A stretch of 64,000 nucleotides of DNA from Chalciporus piperatus (taxonomy: Eukaryota; Basidiomycota; Agaricomycetes; Boletales; Boletaceae): positions 310,001 to 374,000 of the forward strand of contig JBBPTG010000003.1 in the NCBI GenBank assembly GCA_038093975.1, read 5' to 3'. Shown here one piece after another: positions 1 through 10,413 of this stretch. The notes below the pieces were generated by a model. It was not told where the DNA came from. It made no database searches and was given only the letters and a program-made list of their open reading frames with translations. The stretch's first letter is position 1, and every line of letters starts with the position of its first letter. The position numbers and the translations under genes were made by a program.

Positions 1-771
1 CGGGAGCCAATCGACGTATTCAAACGATAGACAGACATATCGGCATGGTAAGTGCTGCAGCGCATCCTAGACTTTCCTTTATCCCATCGATGCTAGGCAA
101 CTGCAGGGCTCCTTGCAGATGGCCGCAACATCTCGAACAGGACACGCGATGAATGTGCATCCATCCGTGAAAACATGAGGGAACAACCAACTGTCAAGGT
201 ATCCTTGTCTCCGATTCAGTATCCTTATTCTCTGTAAATAACTTACAGCTACTTCTAGGAAGTTTCGGCCCGCTTGGCACAGTATGCTCAGCTGTATACA
301 CTGTACTCCTCTGTCCGGCCGTTCGGCATCAGCACTATCTTCGCAGGAGTGGACAAGAATGGGCCATCGTTGTATGTTGTGGAACCTAGTGGCGTCTGTT
401 TGGTATGATCTCTACCTTTCCGCCGTCCTAATCACTGACATGCTGGACAGGGATACCATGGCGCAGCCATTGGCAAGGGGCGACAGTTGGCCAAAACTGA
501 ACTGGAAAAACTTAAACTTTCAGAGCTGTCAACCCGGGAGGCAGTCATGGAGGCTGCTAGAATGTCTGTGTTTTATCTCGTCTCGCCCTTCCTTAGCATG
601 CTGACGTCACCCCAGAATATACCTCGTCCATGATGACAACAAAGAGAAGGAATTTGAGCTCGAGATGTCATGGGTAGGCAGCGAGACGAACGGACTTCAC
701 CAGCCAGTGCCGGCTGATCTGTTGGGAGAGGCAGAACGCAAGGCAAAGGAAGCTCTGGAAAATTTCGAGTA
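1..771 (+). CDS. PRE10: 20S proteasome alpha7 subunit, 5' end missing
   Basis: C-terminal part of the 20S core particle subunit alpha type 3 (PSMA3 in animals, Pre10 in yeast), a non-catalytic subunit of the outer alpha ring. The readable exons are 1-47, 97-198, 259-402, 451-563 and 616-771. They give the family's DRHIGM segment, AGLLADGR, the RPFG region, then [16 protein letters not shown], a VHDD motif and the MSWVG segment near the C-terminus. The junctions keep frame and rebuild these motifs exactly. The start codon lies left of the window. The C-terminus is shorter and less acidic than in animals. The gene ends 134 bases from the stop of RPN12, which converges on it. Identity is seen directly in the motif order; function is known from the family. 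Confidence 0.93.
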
Positions 772-905
772 GTATTGTATGTCTGCATATCAGCACACTT
801 GTTCATCATGAAATGCAGCCCTGTATTCTTAATCTTGCTTTCTTGGCGCTCGAGGTAAGATGACGCAAAATTCCATTTTCCAGGAAATCGTGTAATGACT
901 GGTGT

Positions 906-1958
906 CTATACAATCTGCTCAAGCTCGCGAGCGTACAACAGGTTAGCTGCGATGAGTTTCTGCTTTGGAATTTCCGTCTGTTCGTCATTCTTGTGTTCAA
1001 ACTTGATTTGCCCCCCGGTGAGATCTACTTGCCAGCCGCGCTAAATGACTCAAATCAGCAACCAAGCCAGAAACGAGTTGCAATGGCTGCATACCTGTTG
1101 TGCGAACTTGAGGAGTTCGGATTGCGAGGTGAAGAAAAGGAGGGTAGCGGCATCCTTCAATGGAAGGCTGTCGTATGCCGACTCTTCACAGCTTGCAATC
1201 TCATTTCTATGTCCTCATTAGCACAATGGGCGACCTTCCTGGTCTGACGCCGCACCTTATAGTCCCCATGAGGCTGTCGACGAAGAACTTGTACTCCTCC
1301 GCAGGGGCTTCCTCTCTGGCATTCCATACCTTGGAATAACTGCCCTCCATGAGCCATCGTTCAAGGTTAACTGGATGTGCGATATAAGGATTGGAACTGA
1401 TTTCGTCCGCTGGGAGAGGGAGTGATTCGAGGGTCGTGTGGAAGTCTGCGATACGGTTCTGTGTGAGAAGGCGGATGAGATTCAGTCCTCGGACGGGGAA
1501 TTCGCGTTTGGATGGGGGAAGGACAGATCTGAAGGGTAGAAATGTAAGACAACCAACGGAGACATCAAGCAAAGGAGTGCAAACCTGAAGTCGGTGTAGA
1601 AAGTCTGTAGTTGCGAGAAATATCTGTCGAACGAGGGGATGTCCTTTGCCCGTATACTACAGATTGCGCCAATTTCGAGGATGTCGCCTGTATGGACGTA
1701 TGAGATCGGACAGAAATTGGTAGGAGCAAAGCATACGAGCAACGGCCAAATCTTGCAAGCTCGCCTCAGCCGTTGGTATGAGAAGGCCTGTTTGTATCAA
1801 GCCGATCTTGGGGAGGTTAGAAGGATGCGGGGAGGATGGAAGGGAGAGTGTACCTTGAGCTGGGCAAGTGATGAGCCACATTTCTTGAGATCAGTTGGGC
1901 GTGCGTTGAATGCGCGCTGTAGTTCGGTGTAGAGGGCGGCCAATTGTCTAGCAGCCAT
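906..1958 (-). CDS. RPN12: 26S proteasome regulatory subunit Rpn12
   Basis: Lid component of the 19S regulatory particle (PSMD8 in animals), needed for lid assembly. The model starts at the ATG at 1958 and has six exons. They join into about 266 residues with the family hallmarks: NPYIAHPVNLERWLMEGSY in the middle, YKFFVD, then NEIASCEES and an RGW segment before the conserved C-terminal LEQIV, which in yeast is required for lid closure. One junction needs care: after the TIR residues the acceptor is the second AG, since the first would give a stop. The gene is head to head with beta1, 104 bases between start codons, and tail to tail with alpha7. Confidence 0.93.
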
Positions 1959-2009
1959 TGGGGTACGATGAGTGGTGGAGGTGAAGCTAATAAATGTTGA
2001 CACAGCTCT

Positions 2010-2023
2010 ACGCGTCGACGCGT
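2010..2023. promoter_or_regulatory. 14-base palindrome with two ACGCGT boxes between RPN12 and beta1
   Basis: A perfect palindrome made of ACGCGT, CG, ACGCGT. It sits 52 bases from the RPN12 start and 40 bases from the beta1 start, in the only intergenic space these two proteasome genes share. ACGCGT is the MCB core recognised by MBF-type factors in ascomycete yeasts; use of that factor here is inference. No copy of the yeast proteasome element GGTGGCAAA was seen in this promoter. Confidence 0.5.
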
Positions 2024-2062
2024 CAGCCTTGTCTCGCCTCTTTCAACTACAACCAACTCGCA

Positions 2063-3060
<998 letters not shown>

Positions 3061-3145
3061 TTTGTAGAGTCCATATTGTAATGTATTGTGCTCATCCGCG
3101 AGCGAGGGTTGCTGAGTGATTCAAGCATTTGACAAAAGCGGATCA

Positions 3146-4685
3146 CTACAGACGATTGGCGTGGTGCCGTATCCTCCACTCCTTCCCGACCTCCCATCCA
3201 TCTCCTCCACCAACGAAGGAATCACCCTCCCACATCCTCAGCCTCCAGAGTGCAATCGCGAGCGGTGCCGTGTCTGCACGTTTCACCGTTTGTTCACTCG
3301 ACATGAACATAAACGCATGACTCCCCCGTTCGTCACCCTTAGCACGCTTGTGTTCACCGCGATTCTCTGAGAATTTGGGGCGCAACCCGCGGAAATGTCG
3401 CTCGTCGTCTAGCAGTTTCGTGAGAGCCTTATGCAGAGCAGCACGATGTGATGAGGAACGGAACAAGGCGACGCCATTGTAGAGGGGAACTTGTGCGTTA
3501 GGCAAGAAGTTTAAAAGAGGCGTCTCCTGGTCGTGTTCCGCCGTTTTTTCCAGTGAAGCTTCAGGGGTTCTTACCTCGTGAATGGTCGAGAGTGGCGGAG
3601 GAGGTTTCAGTCCAAGGGCTGGTACAGTACCAGATGGAATCTCTGGCTCCTCGGAGGGTTGAGGTCGCTCCTTCGTTTTCGGATTGCGGTTGACAGGAGG
3701 AACAACAAGCACTGCTGCGGCATTTGGGTAAGGTAGTACACCGGTTTCGCGCAAGGCCTTGAACTCTGCGCGAGTGAGACGTCGGAGTATGGTGGGGTCC
3801 GCGTCCGCGTCGAATTCGAGTCGTTGACGTCGGTTCAGTCCAAGCGCGTCAGTCAACACTTGCAGTTCTTGGAGAACGCGAAGGCGAAGGAGATAGGAGA
3901 TATGTGCACAGAGGTTCTTGGATGCCGATGGGTTTGCCGTATGGCGAGAGAGCGAGACTAGAAGTGACATATCAGTGAGCTCGGTGATGAGAGTCGGCAC
4001 GGGGGGTCGAGGTAAAGACCTGGTGATTTCATAGTCTGGACCGCGTCTTTCCAGCATGACACGTAGACCGAGACGCGTGCTTTCCTCCGCTTAAACTTTG
4101 GGTGCTCGAGTCCGTCTGGCATAAGTATCTCCACGGTGCGAGTGCCTTGCGAAGCGGATAACCGTAGCACCGCGAGTCTGATTAAAAAGTCTAGGTAGGA
4201 GATTAGGATGAATAGCTGTCAGGTTCGAAACAGACATGCACCGTTTGGTAAATATTTCCTGGAGATTGCACATTGTCGGAGCGGCGTAGAAAGCATTCTG
4301 ACTGTCATATACAAGCCTGCTTGAGGACGGGCTTAAAAGTCAAAGGCGGGACTGACGCACGGTATGGGCTTGACCACCACTCGCGTTCTTCGCGGGTCAT
4401 TTCCCTCGGAGCATCGTGTCCTTGGTGTGTCTGCGTTCGAGGACCCAGACGGACTCTGGGTGGAAGACGCTTATGCCTAGTGAATACCTCTTTGTCGGTT
4501 ATTGGGTTCTCGTCGAGTATAATCGACCGAGTCCGGCCTGCAGGACTGAAAGTTGGGACGGTGTCAGGCAGAGGTCTGTACAACGATTTTCTCTTCCGAA
4601 AAACGACATGTTGCGACTGAGGGACGCGTTGTGAGAGGGGTGTTTCTTGGATAGCTTTGAGCAGACGCGGTAAGAGACGAGGCAT
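3146..4685 (-). CDS. Conserved fungal protein, probably mitochondrial, function unknown
   Basis: Not firmly recognised. The start at 4685 gives a basic, hydroxylated N-terminus without acids (MPRLLPRLLKAI), which suggests a mitochondrial presequence. Introns at 4302-4360, 4191-4241 and 3958-4019 join the reading frames into about 455 residues. The central block reads WWSSPYLRMLSTP, LRQC, then LPNDFLIRL, which resembles a conserved fungal family I remember only vaguely from ascomycetes. A long-armed proline-rich linker leads to a C-terminal helix-rich region and a WRLRMWEGDSF segment. An apparent frame clash near 4057 disappears once the 62-base intron at 3958-4019 is removed, so this is not a pseudogene. 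It converges on beta1 with 85 bases between stops. Confidence 0.75.
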
Positions 4686-4872
4686 GTTCCAACTCGGCTG
4701 GCTTGTTCCGTCCGAGTCGTCGCACCAGGATGTCGTCCTCATCTGGCGCGACCACGCTGGCAGTGGCTGCGTGCCTGGCCCAAAGCACTATTTAATCAGT
4801 CACATGGCTTGGATTCATAACCCCAGGGCCCTCTGGTCTCGCTCATCAAAGGTAAAGCTGAAAGATACTACG

Positions 4873-6472
4873 ATGACCTCCAACGACACCTCTACCTTAC
4901 CCATCACCCTCGCCGTTGTAGGCTGTGGCCAACGCGGAAAGGTATGCACCTACTCCACTCCCCCTGACTGGCCAAACGAAACGGTGCACAGAGCTACGCA
5001 CTGTACGCACGAGATCAACCCCATCAATGCAAGGTAGTAGCTATCGCAGAGCCCCGCGCGAACACTCGGGCACTCTTTGCTGAAGCCCACTCTGTCGATG
5101 ACACACTTGTCTTCGAAACATGGCAAGATCTTCTTAAAGCATCTGCAGAGACAATCGAGACCGTTGGAAAACGCCTCGCGGATGCTGTCATCGTCGCTGT
5201 GCAGGATCATATGCATAAAGAGGTTGTCTTGGCTTTTGCTAAGCAAGGATATCATATCCTCTGTGAGAAGCCGATGGCGACAGACCTGCGCGATCTTCTT
5301 GAGATGGAGAAGGCGGTGAAAGAGGCAGGGATCATCTTTGGAATGGGTCACGGTAGGGTGCTCTTTGACCTCTGCACTGCAGATCGATCACGCTTGTGCA
5401 GTGCTGCGATACTCGCCCTACAGTAGCGCTCTTACAGAGGTGATTCGCTCTGGACAGCTTGGAGAACTCATCAATGCTGTTCATGTCGAGCCGATCGGTT
5501 ACTTCCACTTCGCCCATTCATACGTTCGCGGGAATTGGTCGAAGGAAGATGAGAGTTCCTTCTCTCTCATGACCAAGAGTTGCCAGTAGGCTTCTTCATC
5601 ATCACCGATCTAACTATGTTGCTCAATCATTAACGTTACCCAGTGATATCGATATTCTCTGTCACTGGTTATCCCCTGCCACTCCCACCAGAGTTTCTTC
5701 ATTCGGATCTTTGAAACATTTCAAGAAGGAAAACAAACCATCAGCTTCTGGGACTGCAACCCGATGCCTCGAATGTCCTTTTGAGCGCGACTGCGCATAC
5801 AGTGCAAAGAAAAGTAAGCTATTCGCGGAAACGTCTTATGGTGCCCAGTGCTTCACTCGTCACCCAGTATACCTTGAACCCGTGTCCCAAGGAAATACCC
5901 AATGGCCTGCAAGCACAATCGTGGATGGGATACCCGACATCGAAAACATAACGGAGGCACTTCGCAACGGCCCTTACGGAAAATGCGTCTATGAAAGCGA
6001 CAATGACGTTTGTGACCATCAGGTGCGCACCGTTGTACTTTCATGGACGAGATGGCCTACTGATTTTATGCGCAAGGTGGTCAACCTCGAATTCTCCACG
6101 GGAGCGACGGCCTCCTTCACCATGGTTGCATATACCTCTCTCATTTGCGAACGTCAAACACGCCTTCACTTCACGCATGGCGAAATAATCGGCGATATGA
6201 AGACGTTCACGGTCACCAATTTCCAAACAGGTAAACAAACGAAACATAATCCCCCCAACGAGGGCGGCGGTCATGGAGGGGGAGATCTCGGCCTAATTCG
6301 GACGTTTATCAACGCGGTGCGAATGGGCGACCAGAAGATTCTTGGCACTGATGTTGCGGAAGTGCTGAAAAGTCACCTTACGGTATTTGCTGCGGAGAAG
6401 AGCAGGAGAGAAGGGAGTGTTGTACATTGTGCGGAGTATGAGAAGTCGATCCGGGCGGAGCTGAATCTGTAG
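4873..6472 (+). CDS. Gfo/Idh/MocA family oxidoreductase
   Basis: NAD(P)-dependent sugar or inositol-type dehydrogenase of the Gfo/Idh/MocA family. The first exon from the ATG at 4873 carries the Rossmann start AVVGCGQRG; a short intron then leads to SYALYA and the beta-alpha-beta fold. The family signature CEKPMAT follows near residue 120. The C-terminal domain has the HVEPIGYFHFAHSYVRGNW segment, then HDIDILCHW, which spans an intron near 5587-5642 and holds the conserved D-x-x-x-H type pair. A Cys-containing insertion (RCLECPFERDC) is present about two thirds along and could bind a metal. The exact substrate cannot be told. A second family member lies at 30915-32240. Confidence 0.88.
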
Positions 6473-6596
6473 TAAGGTGGAACTGCGCAATGCAAACGTG
6501 TAATCTATGTGATACTATCAGAAACGTTGCTGTTTTCTCTGCTTCGTGAGTGCGGATTACACGTTGAGCTATTATCTCTCTGGACCGAAAAAGGTC

Positions 6597-6601
6597 AAAA
6601 A
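6597..6601 (-). terminator. RNA polymerase III terminator of tRNA-Thr
   Basis: Read on the minus strand, a run of five T starts three bases after the tRNA 3' end. This is the usual pol III stop signal. Confidence 0.75.
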
Positions 6602-6604
6602 GAA

Positions 6605-6676
6605 TGCCCACTGGCTGGATTGAACAACCGACCTCATCATTACAAGTGACGCGCTCTACCACTGAGCTAAGCGGGC
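6605..6676 (-). tRNA. tRNA-Thr (anticodon UGU)
   Basis: A 72-nt cloverleaf without intron. The acceptor stem pairs GCCCGCT with AGTGGGC (one G-U), with discriminator A. The D arm reads TAGCTCAGTGGTAGAGC (A box). The anticodon stem CGTCA/TGATG closes the loop CTTGTAA, so the anticodon is TGT and reads ACA for threonine. The T arm has stem GGTTG/CAGCC around TTCAATC (B box). The CCA end is not encoded, as in other nuclear tRNA genes. It lies between the convergent end of the dehydrogenase gene and the hydrolase promoter. Confidence 0.94.
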
Positions 6677-6882
6677 AACTGCTTCCCATGTAGCCTGTGT
6701 ACATCTGTCAGAGTGTACCAGTTCTGCTGCGGTCCTTAGCCCGTTAACTCAGACTGCGATCATCCTCGTGCGAGGACTTGGCGACCAGCCAACATATCAT
6801 AATTTGCTGATTACGCTCTCACCTCAGACCTGCGGATCCCAAATCCAGGAGACCGGCTGTAAGTACTGCCTGCTGCGTCACG

Positions 6883-6888
6883 TATAAA
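6883..6888 (+). promoter_or_regulatory. TATA box of the alpha/beta hydrolase gene
   Basis: TATAAA lies 36 bases before the ATG at 6919. This spacing would make a very short 5' leader. It is a plausible core promoter but is unproven. Confidence 0.4.
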
Positions 6889-6918
6889 GACTCGACCGAC
6901 CATGTCTCGACCTGCACT

Positions 6919-7902
6919 ATGGACAATCCTACCAACGAGAGGAAGTTGGCTCTTGCTGGTGGACGTACGTTGGCATATGCCACGTCCGGCAATCCATCCA
7001 GCACTACCGTCCTCCTCTACCTCCACGGCGCCTTTACGATCGGAGAGACGTCCAAAGTCTCCCGCACCGTCGCGTCAAAGAACGTTCATTTCATCTGCCC
7101 AACCCTTCCAGGTTGGGGAAACACCTCTCCCCCTTCACCATCCACGTCATACGTCGATTGCCTTACCAGCGACATGACTGTCTTGCTCGACCATCTCTAT
7201 CCGGAGAGCGGGAGAGAAATCAAGCTCTACATCTCGGGCGGCTCTTTTGGCACGGTGTCAACGCAGATATTGTACGGTTCCCCCTATGACAAGTTCCCGT
7301 ATGGACGGTGCATCGTCGGGGTGTTGCTCATGGGATCATTGACACCTTTCCGCTATCACAACGATTACGCGACGCATATGACCTGGAGCAACTACTTTCT
7401 GGTCGGACCCCCGACCCAGTGGTTGCCGTTCAAACGCTTGCTCGTTAATCTCGTTCAATATGGGATGGCGAAGAAAGTGTCTACGGTGGATAACGCGGAA
7501 AAGTTTCTGCGCGATTTCATATTTAACAAGATGGATGATGCGGAGAAGGAGGAATATGCGCAGTGGAGGGCTAGAGAGGGAATTGCAGAGGGCGAAACAG
7601 AGAGGAGGATGGCTGTAAACGTCGCTCGCAGCGTGGCGATTTCTTGGGAGGGTTTCAAGCTCTCGGGTCCAATCTTGCACTCGGACTGGGGATTCCGGCC
7701 AGACGCATTGGACGAAGAGCATTCTCGTCCATTCGTCCTACTCGTGACGACTCCAGGAGACAAAGAAACCCCTGAAGCTTGGACGAAGTACCTCGCCACT
7801 TGCTACAGGAACGCCAAGATCAAGACTTTTCGTGGTGGACACATTGGTATTCTGTTCCACTTGGATGATGTCTGGGCGGAATTCTTGCACGGGATTCAGT
7901 GA
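6919..7902 (+). CDS. Alpha/beta hydrolase, intronless
   Basis: Single-exon gene of 327 residues with an alpha/beta-hydrolase fold. An oxyanion-loop motif YLHGA is near residue 36. The nucleophile elbow GGSFG puts Ser at about 109. The Asp of the TPGDKETP segment (about 281) and the His of RGGHIG (about 308) complete a likely catalytic triad. There is no signal peptide or membrane segment, so it is probably cytosolic. The lack of introns stands out, since nearly every neighbour has several. The family covers esterases, epoxide hydrolases and peptidases, and nothing here decides among them. The tRNA gene sits just upstream. Confidence 0.88.
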   Translation: MDNPTNERKLALAGGRTLAYATSGNPSSTTVLLYLHGAFTIGETSKVSRTVASKNVHFICPTLPGWGNTSPPSPSTSYVDCLTSDMTVLLDHLYPESGREIKLYISGGSFGTVSTQILYGSPYDKFPYGRCIVGVLLMGSLTPFRYHNDYATHMTWSNYFLVGPPTQWLPFKRLLVNLVQYGMAKKVSTVDNAEKFLRDFIFNKMDDAEKEEYAQWRAREGIAEGETERRMAVNVARSVAISWEGFKLSGPILHSDWGFRPDALDEEHSRPFVLLVTTPGDKETPEAWTKYLATCYRNAKIKTFRGGHIGILFHLDDVWAEFLHGIQ

Positions 7903-8166
7903 CTGGTTTTATAATGTAGTGTACGTGGTTGCGCTGTGCGAACTTGCCTTTGTTACTATTCCTGTGCATGTCTCCATATGACGGTCTGTTTAGATAGCGA
8001 CACTTAGAGCTGACCGCATTTCCTGGCTAGTGTGAGTGTACGTGGCAATGAATGCGGGATTGCAGTGTGGTACAAGGTATCGCGAATAAAACGAAAACAA
8101 ATCGAGGTAGGTAGGAGATATAGGAGATATCGCAATAGGAAACGAAAGTAAATGAAAGCACTGTGA

Positions 8167-10134
8167 TCAATCGTGGAGTTCTAGCTCCCGCCGGATTACT
8201 TCTCTGACCTCCCTTATTCCTCCCGCCTCGCGCTTGACTCTCCGAGGACTTCGAGTAAGCAGTACCCCTTCGCTATCCAAACGCGCTTTGGATCCAGGGC
8301 TTGGTGGCGGACCGCTTCCAAATAGTTTTGAACCTGGGCTCGGGGGAGGTGCCAGTTTGCTTGACGATGCCTTCGACGGGCTAGAGAGCGAGCTCTGCTT
8401 TGTGGGACTTTCGGCGGTGTCCGAAGTCGGCGCGGTAGTGGGCATCTCGAACCATTCTTCACCACTGATGTCGAGTCGTTTGAGGAAAAATGGACAAAGG
8501 GAAGTAAGCAATTTCAGGGACTCGGACGCTTCCGAGGTCGACATTGGGACGGGAGAGGATTTCACGATGGCAGTCAAGACGTCATTCGCGGGGAGAGCCT
8601 TACGCTTCCGAGTCGTAGGTGTCGCGGTCGATCCAACTGGAGATGAAAACAACCTCGATACTACCTTCAGCTTTCGGGTATCGGGGATGTAATGTGGGTT
8701 CACACTTACATCCATGTGCTTTCAGCAACACCACCGAGCCGACCGAGTAAGCAACGTCGTCGAATTTCTTCCTGACCCAGTTTCTGAATTTGGTCTTTGG
8801 TAAGCTTACCGCCAGCAACTTCTGCACTCTTCGCTTTGACCGGAGTAGACGTCAGAGACTTGAGCCGTACTCGATCATACAGGGCTTGACGTCGAGATGT
8901 ACTGGGAGTTGGGGGTGCGGTTTCAGCGTCGGGGCCACGTTGGTGGACGGGTGTGGTAGGGAGAGAGTCGGATCCCTCGCTTTCCAGCCGTTTACGAGCA
9001 GGTGTCTGTGGTGTGAGGAGTCCCGCAAGAGGATCAACACGTTTGTGACGAGAGGAAGGAGTCTGAGGTAGCTGCCCAGAGCTCTTGGATGACGAGGGCT
9101 CTTTGAAGGGCGATCTCGGGAACGGAACGGGGAAATCCAGAGCTGCACTGGACCTTTGTGCATGCGACTTGGAAGGGCACTTGGGGGGAGACGTCGGACT
9201 CGAGGGGACCATGTTTTTTAACATGGCAGCACCCTTGGGTGATGCAGATGCTAGTGCCAGTGTCAAGGACGAGGCTTTGACCGCATGATTGGGGAGTTCG
9301 GGTAAGGCTGCCAGGGGAATATCTGGGACTGGGCTGGTACGAGGATGGAGCTATCAAATGACAGGTGAGTTACGGGAGAAAGGCACAGGGTATAGGGACC
9401 ATCCACCTTGAGCCAAGATTCAAGCTTGGATCGGAACTCAACACGTCTCTTATCTGCATCAGCAGTCCATCTTGCCACAGCAGCCATACCTCCGGCCATG
9501 CTCTTGTCTATGTCCATTTCGACCTCGATTCCGATGCCATACACTGACACGCGTTTTCCAGCACTCTTTGAGAAATGAGTGGTGGGGCTGATGATGAATC
9601 CCATTGATCCACGTGTCCAGTGCTTTTGGGGAGCAGGCGCAGGCGAATCCAGGAAGGGGTTAAGATCCGCGGCCTTGGCAGTGTCTTTGGCTACTGGAAT
9701 GGATTGGCCATCCCATTCCCAGACCCAGCACATGCGCTTAAGATCGTCGATGTCAAATTTAGTGGTCAGACCCGCATAGGTGGAGACGGAGATGTGATTG
9801 AGCACATTGCGAATGACACCTGTGTCCGAAGACGGAGAGACTGCACATGTTGCCAATGCGTGTGAAAGGGCATGGTGAAGTGCAGTTTGGAAGGCGTTGA
9901 GTCGTGAAAGATGGGAAGGTAAAGAGAGTGATTGCTTAGGTGGTTTTTGAGCGGATCTTGGTGGAGTGGGTGGCCTGACAGGAGAGGCAGTGAGTGTATG
10001 AAACGAGGAAGAGCAGAAGGATGTGAGTACGCAATGCGGAGTTTCTTTGGAGTGAAGGTAGATTCGTCGTCTGAGTTTTCAAAAGCGCGTTTCTTTCGCG
10101 GGGAGAGAGCGAGGGATGAATAGATGTCAGACAT
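8167..10134 (-). CDS. CDT1: DNA replication licensing factor Cdt1
   Basis: Loads the MCM2-7 helicase on ORC-Cdc6 at replication origins in G1. The model starts at 10134 with a Ser/Pro-rich tail (LALSPRKKRAF, APPTPPRS) that offers CDK sites. Next comes a helical region (LSRLNAFQTALHHALSHAL) and a winged-helix region with FDIDDLKRMCWVWEWDG, matching the middle Cdt1 domain, ended by IPLAALPELP. A long Ser/Pro-rich linker leads to the C-terminal winged helix: LYDRVRLK, then an EEIRRRCLLGRLGGVAEST segment and the LKLLTSLCPFFLKRLDISGEEWFEM block that binds MCM in the family. Introns join these frames cleanly, one with donor GTAAGTG near 8711. The name rests on domain order, not overall identity. 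Confidence 0.75.
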
Positions 10135-10195
10135 GAGAGGTCGTAAAAGATTATAGGGAGGTAAGTAGTACTAGGGACACGAACCAAATGATCGA

Positions 10196-10201
10196 GACGC
10201 G
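10196..10201. promoter_or_regulatory. ACGCGT (MCB-like) box upstream of CDT1
   Basis: One ACGCGT hexamer lies 62 bases upstream of the CDT1 start, with a related GAGCGCGTC about 35 bases further out. In fission yeast, cdt1 is an MBF target with MCB boxes, so the site fits G1/S control. That it works here is inference. Confidence 0.45.
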
Positions 10202-10413
10202 TACATGTAATCAGTTCCCACGAGCGCGTCTTCGTGGTCGCAGCCAAAGAAGCACCAAGTCGCAGATGCCTCGTGCACCGGCGTAGAAACAGCAAAGAGA
10301 ACTCCACAGGAACAGATTGGGAACAGCCCATTAGGCTCTTGCGCCCGTTATTTATTTCTCTCACAATATTCAAGTTGTCACGGTCTCCTTCTCTCTGACT
10401 CTCTCCACCCACA

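Noticed and set aside
3958..4057. Frameshift or pseudogene in the minus-strand gene at 3146-4685
   Set aside because: A 62-base GT-AG intron at 3958-4019 joins both frames and leaves an open protein.
9936..10412. Minus-strand open frame of 158 codons over the CDT1 start
   Set aside because: It overlaps CDT1 exon 1 out of frame and its upper part is promoter; no family motif.
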